Part shown: one piece after another, positions 7,438 to 14,988 of the stretch
Layout: each line of letters starts with the position of its first letter
Numbering within the stretch: the first letter of the stretch is position 1
Source of the DNA: Bradyrhizobium arachidis
GTDB lineage: Bacteria; Pseudomonadota; Alphaproteobacteria; Rhizobiales; Xanthobacteraceae
Assembly (NCBI RefSeq): GCF_024758505.1
Contig: NZ_CP077970.1
Location: 2,728,001-2,792,000 of the forward strand
DNA length: 64,000 nt
Reading direction: 5' to 3'
Notes under the pieces: model-generated
Database searches by the model: none
Told to the model about the DNA's origin: nothing
What the model saw: the letters and a program-made list of their open reading frames with translations, nothing else
Position numbers and translations under genes: made by a program

Positions 7438-9941
7438 TCGCAACTCTGGCAGAGGCGGCGCTGCGCTCCTTTGTACTCGGAGGCGTCGTCTGGTTTGGCT
7501 TGTACCTCTTTCGCGTGCGCAATCCGCACGTGCACATGACCGCGTGGGTCGTCGTGCTGCTGGCGTCGCTGGCGATGCCGTTCGTGATGCACTGGCCGAC
7601 GGTCACGATTTCCCGGCTGCCCATGCCGGTGCCGGTCCCGGATAATCTCTGGCCGATCGAGCCGGCGATGCAGGAGCTATTGCCGCCGCCGCCGGTGAAT
7701 CCGGGTGCGGTTGCCGCTCCGCCGGCGCAAAGCGCCGTGTCGATCAACTGGGCGCTGCTGGCGACCATCGTCTATGCCGGCGTGGCCTCGCTGTTGCTGC
7801 TGCGGCTGACGCTCGGTCTCTGCCTGACCTGGCGGCTGGCGCGCGCTGCGAGGCCCATGAACGAGCTCCGCGTTGCCGGCGCCGACGTGCGCCTCAGCCG
7901 CGATATCGGCGGACCCGTGACGTTCGGATCGACCATCCTGGTGCCGCCGCAGTTCCTCGGCTGGAATGCGCAAAAGCGCCTCGCCGTGCTCGCCCATGAG
8001 GGCGCGCATGTCGCCAATCGCGACTTCTACGTCCTGCTGCTGGCGTCGCTGAACCGCGCGGTGTTCTGGTTCAGCCCGTTCTCGTGGTGGCAGCACGCGC
8101 GGCTCGCCGAGATCATCAGCGATGCGCAGGCGATCGAGGTGATCGACGACCGCCTGTCCTATGCGGAGATCCTGCTCGACGTCGCGACCAGTATCAGACC
8201 GCGGCCGATGGAGCTTGCGATGGCGCGGGTCTCGACCGTGCGCACGCGCGTCGAGCGCATCATTGCCGCCGCGTCCATCCCGGTCGCGGTGGGCTGGCGC
8301 AAGCGGCTGTGGATCGCGGCGGCGATGGTGCCGGCCGTGATCGTCTCGACCGGCATGATCGCCTATCGCACGCCGGACGGCAGTCCGCCGATCGAAGCCG
8401 TTCCCGAGGCGACGATCGCGCCGCGCGGCCATGCCTTCGTCAATTTCTATGCGCTCGGCCAGAACGCGGTATTCGCGATCTTCCGTGACGGCGACGATCT
8501 GTTCGGACAACTGACCGGCCAGCGCAGGCTGCGCCTGACGGTTGCGGACGGTACGGCCTCCTACGCGGCAGTCGCGGGCGAAATCACCTTCTCCGTCGAC
8601 GAGGAGCGGCGCACGTTCGACCTTGTCCTGCACCAGAACGGCCGCGAGATCCGCGCGGTCCGCGTCGCGGAGATGCCACGCGCTGTGGCGGCCACCGTAC
8701 CGTACGATCAATATGCCGGCTGGTACCAGGTCACGCCGTTCCGCGTGCTGACCATCAGCCGCGACGGCGACCGGCTGCGCGCGCAGGAGACGGGCCGGCC
8801 GGCCTTCGAGATTTCGGCCGATGGCGTCGATGCCTTCTCGACCGAAGCTAACGACGCCTTCGTGTTCCTGCGCGACGACCAGAACAAGGTCGTGCGCGTG
8901 CTGCTGCAGAACGCTTCCTCCGGCGCGCGGCTTGCGCCACGGATCGATGCGGCCATCGCCGCGACGATCGAAGGCGACTTCACGCGGCGGATCGCCTTGG
9001 TGCCGGATCGATTCCGCGAGCAAGTCCCGGCGACCGGCAGCAAGGAATTGATCCTGCGCGGGATCGAGGATTTGCGGCAGGGAACGCCGAACTATGAGCG
9101 CATGAGCGCGACGCTGGCGGCCAAGATCCGTCGTCAGGCGGGCGAACTGCATGCGACTTTCGTGGCGCTCGGCGCGGTGGAGTCGATCTTCTTCCGTGGC
9201 GTCGGACCCGGCGGATACGACATCTATGGTGCGAAGTTTGCCAACGGCACGGCCGAATTTCGCATCGTGCTGGAGCAGGACGGCAAGGTTGGCGACGTGT
9301 TGTTCCGGCCCGATGGCAATGACGAGCCGGGCGGCGTTGCCGCCTGCTCGGAAGCCGCGAACCTGAGCGGGCGTGCCGGCACGTCGCCGATCCGGATCAT
9401 GCTCTACAACGACACCGGCAACGACATCCAGGTCACCGGCCTGGATGCCAGTGGTCGTCGCCCGGTGCGCAGCATCGTCAGCCACAACATGTCGGCGACG
9501 TTCCTGACCACCGTCAACACTCCGTGGACGGTCGCTGACCGTGCGGGGAAATGCCTGGAGGTCGTGCTGGCTGGCCGGCACACGCGCTTCCACAATGTCG
9601 ACCTTGCGCATCTGCAAGGGAAGCCGAAGCTCGTGGATCGCCGTACCGTGCCAATCGCCGACGGTGAGGAGACGCTGCGCCAGTATATCGAAGCCGTTGG
9701 CAAGGGCCGGCCCGACTATGGCCGGATGACGAGCGAAGTGGCCGAGCAGACGCGCCAGCAACTCCCGTTCGACCAGGCGATCCTGGCGCGGCTCGGCGCC
9801 TTGCGCGCGATGTCGTTCCGCGGCGTCACCGCGCTCGACAGCGATATTTATGTTGCGCAGTTCGCCAATGGCTCGGCCGAATGGCGCATCGGGGTCAAGA
9901 ACGGCACCATCACCAAGATCGCGCTGGGGCCGAGCTATTAG
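7434..9941 (+). CDS. M56-family (BlaR1-like) membrane metallopeptidase with an unusual sensor region
   Basis: 835 residues. The first 310 form the BlaR1 core: helices near residues 1-45 and 105-130, the zinc motif HEGAH at 188-192, and a last helix near 290-308 (AAMVPAVIVSTGMIAY). BlaR1 normally carries a penicillin-binding domain outside; here no SxxK/SDN/KTG set is visible. Instead I see two stretches resembling DUF3471 (about 325-420 and 425-505), a unit beginning ELILRGIEDL (about 538-625), a beta segment like the VHL beta domain (about 650-725), and a second copy of the unit beginning EETLRQYIEA (about 744-835). It probably senses an envelope signal and cleaves or triggers cleavage of the BlaI partner. 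Domain names beyond M56 are inference. Confidence 0.85.
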   Translation: MIATLAEAALRSFVLGGVVWFGLYLFRVRNPHVHMTAWVVVLLASLAMPFVMHWPTVTISRLPMPVPVPDNLWPIEPAMQELLPPPPVNPGAVAAPPAQSAVSINWALLATIVYAGVASLLLLRLTLGLCLTWRLARAARPMNELRVAGADVRLSRDIGGPVTFGSTILVPPQFLGWNAQKRLAVLAHEGAHVANRDFYVLLLASLNRAVFWFSPFSWWQHARLAEIISDAQAIEVIDDRLSYAEILLDVATSIRPRPMELAMARVSTVRTRVERIIAAASIPVAVGWRKRLWIAAAMVPAVIVSTGMIAYRTPDGSPPIEAVPEATIAPRGHAFVNFYALGQNAVFAIFRDGDDLFGQLTGQRRLRLTVADGTASYAAVAGEITFSVDEERRTFDLVLHQNGREIRAVRVAEMPRAVAATVPYDQYAGWYQVTPFRVLTISRDGDRLRAQETGRPAFEISADGVDAFSTEANDAFVFLRDDQNKVVRVLLQNASSGARLAPRIDAAIAATIEGDFTRRIALVPDRFREQVPATGSKELILRGIEDLRQGTPNYERMSATLAAKIRRQAGELHATFVALGAVESIFFRGVGPGGYDIYGAKFANGTAEFRIVLEQDGKVGDVLFRPDGNDEPGGVAACSEAANLSGRAGTSPIRIMLYNDTGNDIQVTGLDASGRRPVRSIVSHNMSATFLTTVNTPWTVADRAGKCLEVVLAGRHTRFHNVDLAHLQGKPKLVDRRTVPIADGEETLRQYIEAVGKGRPDYGRMTSEVAEQTRQQLPFDQAILARLGALRAMSFRGVTALDSDIYVAQFANGSAEWRIGVKNGTITKIALGPSY

Positions 9942-10009
9942 AGGCGACCGGGATGCCGGGCGCGTGATCGGCCGGCCGTTCAATCGCCGCTTGCGTGATT
10001 TTCTCACGA

Positions 10010-10028
10010 GTGTTACAGTTCGTAGCAC
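10010..10028. promoter_or_regulatory. Second BlaI-type operator, on the DUF1800 promoter
   Basis: GTGTTAC AGTTC GTAGCAC is a 7-5-7 dyad with one mismatched pair, the same geometry and core as the site at 6998. The predicted promoter is TTGCGT (9991-9996), 17-bp spacer, TACAGT (10014-10019), so the dyad again covers the -10 box. It lies 36 bp before the DUF1800 start codon and implies that BlaI also controls the DUF1800-DUF1501 pair. Confidence 0.7.
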
Positions 10029-10064
10029 TACACGGCGTAATGCCCAACGAGACGGGGCTCGGCC

Positions 10065-11525
10065 ATGAGCAGTTCTGCAAAGGGTGACGCGGTTCTGGCG
10101 CTGCATCGGTTCGGGATGGGACCGCGGCCGGGATCGATCGCAGCCATCGCGTCCGATCCGCGCGGCGCCTTGATCGCCGAGCTCGACCGTCCGCTGACAC
10201 TGGCCGCGGCCGAAGGTCTGCCGTCGAGTGCGAAGGCGTACCGCACCGTTGCCGACGCCAATGCGCGGCGGACGGCCAAGGCCAAGCAGGCGCAGCAGCA
10301 GGCCAAGAAGCAGCAGGTCGCGACCGCCGGGACTGCGATGGTCGAAGGCGCGAGCGAACCGCAGAGCGACAAGCAAGCCCAGGACGCCGGCGATATGGCG
10401 GCGAAGAAGGCTGCCGATGCCGTTCCCGATCCGGGCCGGCCAATCTATCTCCAGGAAGCGAAGGTGCGGATCGAGGCCGCGCTCAACGCCGAGATCGGCT
10501 TTGCCGAGCGCCTGGTGTGGTTCTGGTCCAACCATTTCTGTATCTCGGCAAACCGTATTCAGAGCATGTCCGGCGCCTATGAGCGCGAGAGCATTCGCCC
10601 GAATGCGCTCGGCCTTTTCGTCGATCTGCTCCAGGCCGTCGAGATGCATCCGGCGATGCTGTTCTATCTCGATAACCTCGCCTCGATGGGCGCGAACTCG
10701 ATCGCCGGCATCAACCGCAGTCGCGGTCTCAACGAAAACCTCGCGCGCGAAACGCTGGAGCTGCACACGCTCGGTGTGCGCACCGGCTACACCCAGGATG
10801 ACGTGATCAGCTTCTCCAACGTGCTGACCGGCTGGACGCTGGTGCCGCCGGGCGACAATCCCGAGCATGGCGGTGAATTCACTTTCAACCCGCGCCTGCA
10901 CGAGCCTGGCGGGCAGACCGTGCTCGGCAAGCTCTACGACCAGGAGGGGGTGGAGCAGGGGCGCGCCGTGCTGCGCGATCTGGCGGCGCATCCTGCGACC
11001 GCAACCCATGTCGCGAACAAGCTCGCCTGCCACTTCATTGCGGACACGCCGCCGCCGGCTTTGGTCGAGCTGATGGCAAGAACCTTCCGCGACACCGAGG
11101 GCAATCTCAAGGAGGTCGCCAAGGCGATGGTATCGTCAGAGGACTCCTGGAGCCTACCCGCAACCAAGCTCAAGCGTCCCAGCGAGTGGGGCGTCGCCAT
11201 GGTGCGCTCGACCGGCATCACGCAGATCGATCCGACGCGCTTCACCGCGGGCCAGGAGCTGCTTGGCGAGCCACTGTGGCGCCCGCCGTCGCCGAAGGGT
11301 TATCCGGACGATGAGGCGAGCTGGATCGACGGCATTGGCCGGCGGCTCGACATCGCCAATAATTTTGCCGAGCGCGCGGCCGCGACCGCTGATCCTCACG
11401 ACATCATCGAGAACGTGATGGGATCGAGCATTTCGCCCGAGGTGCGCCAGGCAGTCGATCGCGCCGAGAGCCGGCAGCAGGCGCTGGCGCTGCTGTTCAT
11501 GTCGGCGGATTTCCAGAGGAGGTGA
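10065..11525 (+). CDS. DUF1800 domain protein
   Basis: 486 residues matching the DUF1800 family: ALHRFGMGPRPGSI near the start, FWSNHFCISAN in the middle, NENLARETLELHTLGV and DVISFSNVLTGWT further on, then KLACHFIAD. A lysine/glutamine/alanine-rich insert with predicted coil character (about 65-125) splits the early part. Function in the family is unknown; members nearly always precede a DUF1501 gene, as here. No signal peptide is obvious. The stop overlaps the ribosome site of the next gene, so the pair is translationally linked. A BlaI-type operator covers its promoter. Confidence 0.9.
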   Translation: MSSSAKGDAVLALHRFGMGPRPGSIAAIASDPRGALIAELDRPLTLAAAEGLPSSAKAYRTVADANARRTAKAKQAQQQAKKQQVATAGTAMVEGASEPQSDKQAQDAGDMAAKKAADAVPDPGRPIYLQEAKVRIEAALNAEIGFAERLVWFWSNHFCISANRIQSMSGAYERESIRPNALGLFVDLLQAVEMHPAMLFYLDNLASMGANSIAGINRSRGLNENLARETLELHTLGVRTGYTQDDVISFSNVLTGWTLVPPGDNPEHGGEFTFNPRLHEPGGQTVLGKLYDQEGVEQGRAVLRDLAAHPATATHVANKLACHFIADTPPPALVELMARTFRDTEGNLKEVAKAMVSSEDSWSLPATKLKRPSEWGVAMVRSTGITQIDPTRFTAGQELLGEPLWRPPSPKGYPDDEASWIDGIGRRLDIANNFAERAAATADPHDIIENVMGSSISPEVRQAVDRAESRQQALALLFMSADFQRR

Positions 11526-11527
11526 GC

Positions 11528-12778
11528 ATGAGCTTTGCCAACCACCTGCCCACGCGACGCGAGATGCTGATCGGCTCGGGCGCGCTGTTCGCCTGGACGC
11601 AGATGCCGAAGATCGCGCGCGCGGAAGGGCGCGATCCGCGCTTGCTCGTCATCATCCTCCGCGGCGCGCTCGACGGGCTCGGTGCGGTCGCCCCGGTCGG
11701 CGACCCCGATTGGGTCGGCCTGCGCGGCGAGAGCGCGCTGCTGCTCGACGGCAAGACGCCGGCGTTGCCGCTCGATTCTTTCTTTGCGCTCAACCCCGCG
11801 ATGCCGAACCTCTACCGGCTCTACAAGAAGCAGCAGGCGCTCGTCGTCCACGGCACCGCGACGCCCTATCGCGAGCGCTCGCATTTCGACGGCCAGGACG
11901 TGCTCGAAAGCGGCATCTCGAAGCCCGGCGCGGTCAGCACGGGCTGGCTCAATCGCGCGCTGGTCGCGATGGAATCGGGCGGCCGCGTCGATCCGGCCGG
12001 CAGTCGTGTGCTCGGCGTCGGCGCCGTCACTCCGCTGGTGGTGCGCGGTGCTGCGCCCGTGATGTCGTGGGTACCGCAAAAGCTGCTTCCGGCGAGCGCC
12101 GACACGCAGGGCCGCCTGCTCGATCTCTATCAGCACACCGATCCAAAACTCGCCGTCGTGCTCCAGGCGCGGATGCGTCTGGCCGCACTCGGCGGGCTGC
12201 CTGGGATGAGCGATCCGATGTCGGAGGATCCGACCTTCGCGCCGCCAGGCATTGCACGCGTGCGCGCCTATTTCGCTGAAGCCGCTGCCACGGCCGCGCG
12301 GTACCTCGCCCGGCCCGACGGCCCGCGCGTCGGCGCGATGGGATTTGTCGGATGGGACACCCACATCGCCGAAGGCGCGATCACGGGCCAGCTCGCCAAT
12401 CTCCTGGGCGCGCTCGACGGCGCGTTCGCGGCGGTCGAGACCAACATGGGCGAAGCTTGGAACGAGACGGTCGTCGCCGTCGTCACCGAGTTCGGACGCA
12501 CTGCGCGGATCAACGGCACCAACGGCACGGATCACGGCACCGGCACGGTCGCCTTCCTTGCCGGCGGCGCGCTGAGAGGCGGCCGCGTCGTCGCCGACTG
12601 GCCCGGCCTGAAGCCCGGGCAGCTTTTTGAGGATCGCGACCTCAAGCCGACGATTGACCTGCGCGCGGTATTGAAGGGGATCTTGAAGGACCATCTGCGT
12701 CTCGAGGACCGCGTGCTCGCGAGCGCGATCTTCCCCGACAGTGCGGACGTCAAACCGATGACCGGCCTCGTCGGTTGA
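11528..12778 (+). CDS. DUF1501 domain protein, Tat-exported
   Basis: 416 residues. The N-terminus THREE-like stretch LPTRREMLIGSGALFAW is a twin-arginine signal with two arginines before a hydrophobic core. The DUF1501 hallmarks are LLVIILRGALDGLGAV, HFDGQDVLESG, GWDTHIAEGAITGQLANLLGALD and EFGRTARINGTNGTDHGTG, the last resembling an alkaline-phosphatase/sulfatase-fold metal site. ATG 11528 is preferred over GTG 11522 because AGGAGG ends 6 bases upstream of it. It works presumably with the DUF1800 protein in the periplasm; the reaction is unknown. Confidence 0.9.
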   Translation: MSFANHLPTRREMLIGSGALFAWTQMPKIARAEGRDPRLLVIILRGALDGLGAVAPVGDPDWVGLRGESALLLDGKTPALPLDSFFALNPAMPNLYRLYKKQQALVVHGTATPYRERSHFDGQDVLESGISKPGAVSTGWLNRALVAMESGGRVDPAGSRVLGVGAVTPLVVRGAAPVMSWVPQKLLPASADTQGRLLDLYQHTDPKLAVVLQARMRLAALGGLPGMSDPMSEDPTFAPPGIARVRAYFAEAAATAARYLARPDGPRVGAMGFVGWDTHIAEGAITGQLANLLGALDGAFAAVETNMGEAWNETVVAVVTEFGRTARINGTNGTDHGTGTVAFLAGGALRGGRVVADWPGLKPGQLFEDRDLKPTIDLRAVLKGILKDHLRLEDRVLASAIFPDSADVKPMTGLVG

Positions 12779-12826
12779 TGGGTTGAACAAAAGGCAATTT
12801 GCAGAAGGCAATCGAACGGGCGCGTC

Positions 12827-12988
12827 ATGTACATCCCGAGCCAACGAGAGATCGAATTCTTGCTGAGCCTGCACCAGCACTGGCGGGTGCTGTACTGGCG
12901 CGAGCTCGCGCGTCTTCTCACCGAGACTGCGGTGCGCGAAGTCCAGCGCGAAGCGCACGCCGCCTTTTGGCGGGGGTCGCCAGGCTGA
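12827..12988 (+). CDS. Small hypothetical protein, 53 aa
   Basis: A short frame starting MYIPSQREIEFLLSLHQHWR and ending AAFWRGSPG. It is amphipathic and charged with an unusual number of Trp, Leu and Arg for a random frame. There is no strong ribosome site directly upstream. It lies in the gap between the DUF1501 and RlpA genes and could equally be a remnant. I recognise no family. Confidence 0.3.
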   Translation: MYIPSQREIEFLLSLHQHWRVLYWRELARLLTETAVREVQREAHAAFWRGSPG

Positions 12989-13145
12989 CCTGCCGGGATG
13001 TGTCATGAATTTGGACACATTTCCGACTGTGGTTGAATCGCCACATCTTCCACGAAATTGCGCCGGCCGCAGCCCGGCTTTTTTTCCGACAAGGTTCTGC
13101 CCTCATTCCCCGCCGGACTAGGCCGATCGAAGGGGGGCGTACACC

Positions 13146-13646
13146 ATGTCTCGCATCGAACGGTTTTCCCGGCTTCTGCTCATCGCCATCGGCGCAGCAT
13201 CGCTCGCTGCTTGCGCGCAATCACCGGTCTCCCGGCAAAGGGCCGACCTCGGTGCCAGCAGGCAGGCCGCGGTCGAGCGTCGGCACGTGACACGCGTGGC
13301 GATTGCGCCCGTGCGGTCCGTGGTCAGGCGTCCGTCATCGACCGATAGCGCAGGACAGACGCAAGCGGCATCGCATGGCGTTGCCAGCTTCTATTCGTAT
13401 GACACGGCGACCGCGAGCGGCGAAAAGTTCGACAAGAACGAATTGACCGCCGCGCATCCGACCCTGCCGTTCGGCACGCGGGTGCGCGTCACCAACGTCT
13501 CCACCGGCCGCGCCGTGACCGTCCGCGTCAACGATCGCGGGCCCTATGTCCGCGGACGGATCGTCGACGTGTCCTATTCGGCCGCCGAGGCGCTCGGCAT
13601 GGTCAACCAGGGCGTTGCCAATGTCAGGCTCGACGTCGTGCAGTAG
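13146..13646 (+). CDS. RlpA-family septal ring lytic transglycosylase-like lipoprotein
   Basis: 166 residues. A lipoprotein signal ends in LAAC with the lipidated Cys at residue 23. The double-psi beta-barrel occupies about 78-165: GVASFYSYDTATASGEKFD, LPFGTRVRVTNVSTGRAV, VRVNDRGPYVRGRIVDVS. The conserved Asp of the NDRGP motif is present, so cleavage of naked glycan strands, as shown for RlpA in other bacteria, is possible. There is no SPOR domain. A second RlpA-like protein without a lipobox is encoded at 36936. Confidence 0.9.
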   Translation: MSRIERFSRLLLIAIGAASLAACAQSPVSRQRADLGASRQAAVERRHVTRVAIAPVRSVVRRPSSTDSAGQTQAASHGVASFYSYDTATASGEKFDKNELTAAHPTLPFGTRVRVTNVSTGRAVTVRVNDRGPYVRGRIVDVSYSAAEALGMVNQGVANVRLDVVQ

Positions 13647-13647
13647 A

Positions 13648-13749
13648 AGCATGATCCGGAAAGGTGCGCAGCGGTTTTCCGAAAAGATCATGCTCAACCG
13701 ACGACCTGAAGCGCGATGACGATTTGATCTAAAGCCATCGCGCTTCAGG
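13648..13749. repeat. Two adjacent palindromic intergenic elements
   Basis: Element one (13648-13694) has arms AGCATGATC and GATCATGCT around GGAAA/TTTCC. Element two (13705-13749) has perfect 14-base arms CCTGAAGCGCGATG and CATCGCGCTTCAGG. Both kinds are familiar as dispersed palindromes in rhizobial genomes (from memory). They begin directly after the RlpA stop codon and may also fold as an RNA 3' end. Confidence 0.7.
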
Positions 13750-13824
13750 CCACGCTTAACCGGCTGTTAGCCAACCCTGCCTCACCATGGGTTTGAGACA
13801 CATCGAGGGGTTTGGGGAGGACGC

Positions 13825-13980
13825 GTGAACACGATCCAGTATCTTGAGGACCAGGCCGCGCGTGCCGAGCGGCTGGCGAAACGGATCACGGACACGCCAA
13901 CGGTCGAAAAGCTCCTCTCCTTCGCAGGCGAGCGTCGCCGCGAAATCCAGGCGATTGCGGGAAAGCGCCGCAAGGCCTGA
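13825..13980 (+). CDS. Small conserved-looking protein, 51 aa
   Basis: GTG start with GGGGAGG ending 4 bases upstream. The product is basic and helical: it begins MNTIQYLEDQAARAERLAKR and ends GKRRKA. Composition and ribosome site argue for a real gene. I recall similar short proteins in Bradyrhizobium but no function. It stands alone and converges on the minus-strand gene at 14054. Confidence 0.6.
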   Translation: MNTIQYLEDQAARAERLAKRITDTPTVEKLLSFAGERRREIQAIAGKRRKA

Positions 13981-14053
13981 TCGTTCCTTCTCAACCCATG
14001 CAGTAAGTGTATCGGACCTTCTGCTGTCCTCGGAGACTGAGGTCCCTTCGCGA

Positions 14054-14419
14054 TCAGCGCGCGGCCAGATGGTGACGCGATCCCACACAGGACGAGGTCG
14101 GGCCGGTCGTCCGGTCGATATGATCGTCGACAAAATCCGTGAGATGATCGGGCAGGTCCGTGCCCTCGATGTCGCAGCGTGACCGGATTTCGGCGGCGAC
14201 CTCGGCCGAGATGTCCTTGACCCAATGCTCCAGCGTGTTGAAGGCGAGAATACCGACGGGATCGCTGAAGCATCCGGCAAACAACTCGCGGACGATGGTT
14301 TCGACGTCGGGGCGCTCAATGCGGATATCCCTGGGGCCGCTGACACGATCCACCACCACGAAGATGGTCTGATCCGCGCCGTAGGGAACGTCCAGGGATG
14401 ACAGACTGGCCTCAAGCAT
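14054..14419 (-). CDS. Hypothetical protein, 121 aa
   Basis: Acidic and soluble, beginning MLEASLSSLDVPYGADQTIF and continuing VVVDRVSG. The N-terminal 100 residues have normal protein composition; the last 20 are basic and Ser-rich. No domain recognised, no signal peptide and no membrane segment. It is preceded on the same strand by another small unknown gene (14523), but about 100 bp apart. Confidence 0.6.
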   Translation of the reverse strand: MLEASLSSLDVPYGADQTIFVVVDRVSGPRDIRIERPDVETIVRELFAGCFSDPVGILAFNTLEHWVKDISAEVAAEIRSRCDIEGTDLPDHLTDFVDDHIDRTTGPTSSCVGSRHHLAAR

Positions 14420-14522
14420 CTCAAGCCCTCGCCTCAGCTCCGATCCCTGATAACGGGAAAAAGAGGAAGATCGTTCCTGAGGGAGATGGCATCCGAAAGT
14501 CGAAGAAATCTCCGAGGTGCGC

Positions 14523-14789
14523 TCAGAGAAATTCGCGTAGTCGCGACAGCTCGACGATGTGGTCGGGCGAGAGCGTCTCGGTCACCAGTGGCGGTTGTGG
14601 CGCGGTGTGGATCTCATAGAGATGCCGGGTCGGTTCGGGCTTTTCCATCAGCGCGGTGATGCACTTATCGAGCGTGGCCTCGAGCACAAGATAAGCATTC
14701 CGGTCTTGCCGACGCCGGTTTCCGAGCGAAGGCCATTTGTGCAGGGTGGCGGGCGCATCGAAGTTCACTTTTGAGGCTGCGGCCGTCAT
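14523..14789 (-). CDS. Hypothetical protein, 88 aa
   Basis: Start chosen at the ATG giving MTAAASKVNFDAPATLHKWP, since the upstream extension overlaps a terminator hairpin. The middle, AYLVLEATLDKCITALMEKP, looks like an amphipathic helix. No family recognised. It lies just past the terminator that ends the monooxygenase-esterase transcript, so it has its own promoter. Confidence 0.6.
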   Translation of the reverse strand: MTAAASKVNFDAPATLHKWPSLGNRRRQDRNAYLVLEATLDKCITALMEKPEPTRHLYEIHTAPQPPLVTETLSPDHIVELSRLREFL

Positions 14790-14810
14790 CGCGTTGTGCT
14801 GCCTCGCCTC

Positions 14811-14851
14811 AAGCAAAAAGAACCCCCGCACGCGGTTTCGCGTGCCGGGGG
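14811..14851 (-). terminator. Rho-independent terminator for the BVMO-esterase gene
   Basis: On the minus strand, CCCCCGGCACGCG pairs with CGCGTGCGGGGG (one bulged base, AAAC loop) and is followed by TTCTTTTTGCTT. It is placed 138 bp after the stop codon at 14989. This is the clearest intrinsic terminator in the window. Confidence 0.8.
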
Positions 14852-14988
14852 CCACACCTATCGCTGCATCTCAATGCCACGAGCAAACAATGCGGCGGCA
14901 CGGCGTTTGTTCCGGGGCGATGACGGATTTTTAAGGCGGTCGCATTGTGGGCCCGGAGGTAAATCTCCAGGCCCGCATATTGCATACT

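Noticed and set aside
7434..9941. A true beta-lactam resistance sensor
   Set aside because: The M56 core is present but no penicillin-binding acylation motifs are visible, so a resistance role is not supported.
7677..11033. An 1118-codon open frame on the minus strand across the BlaR1-like and DUF1800 genes
   Set aside because: Same shadow effect; composition is extremely Arg-rich and it opposes well-supported genes.
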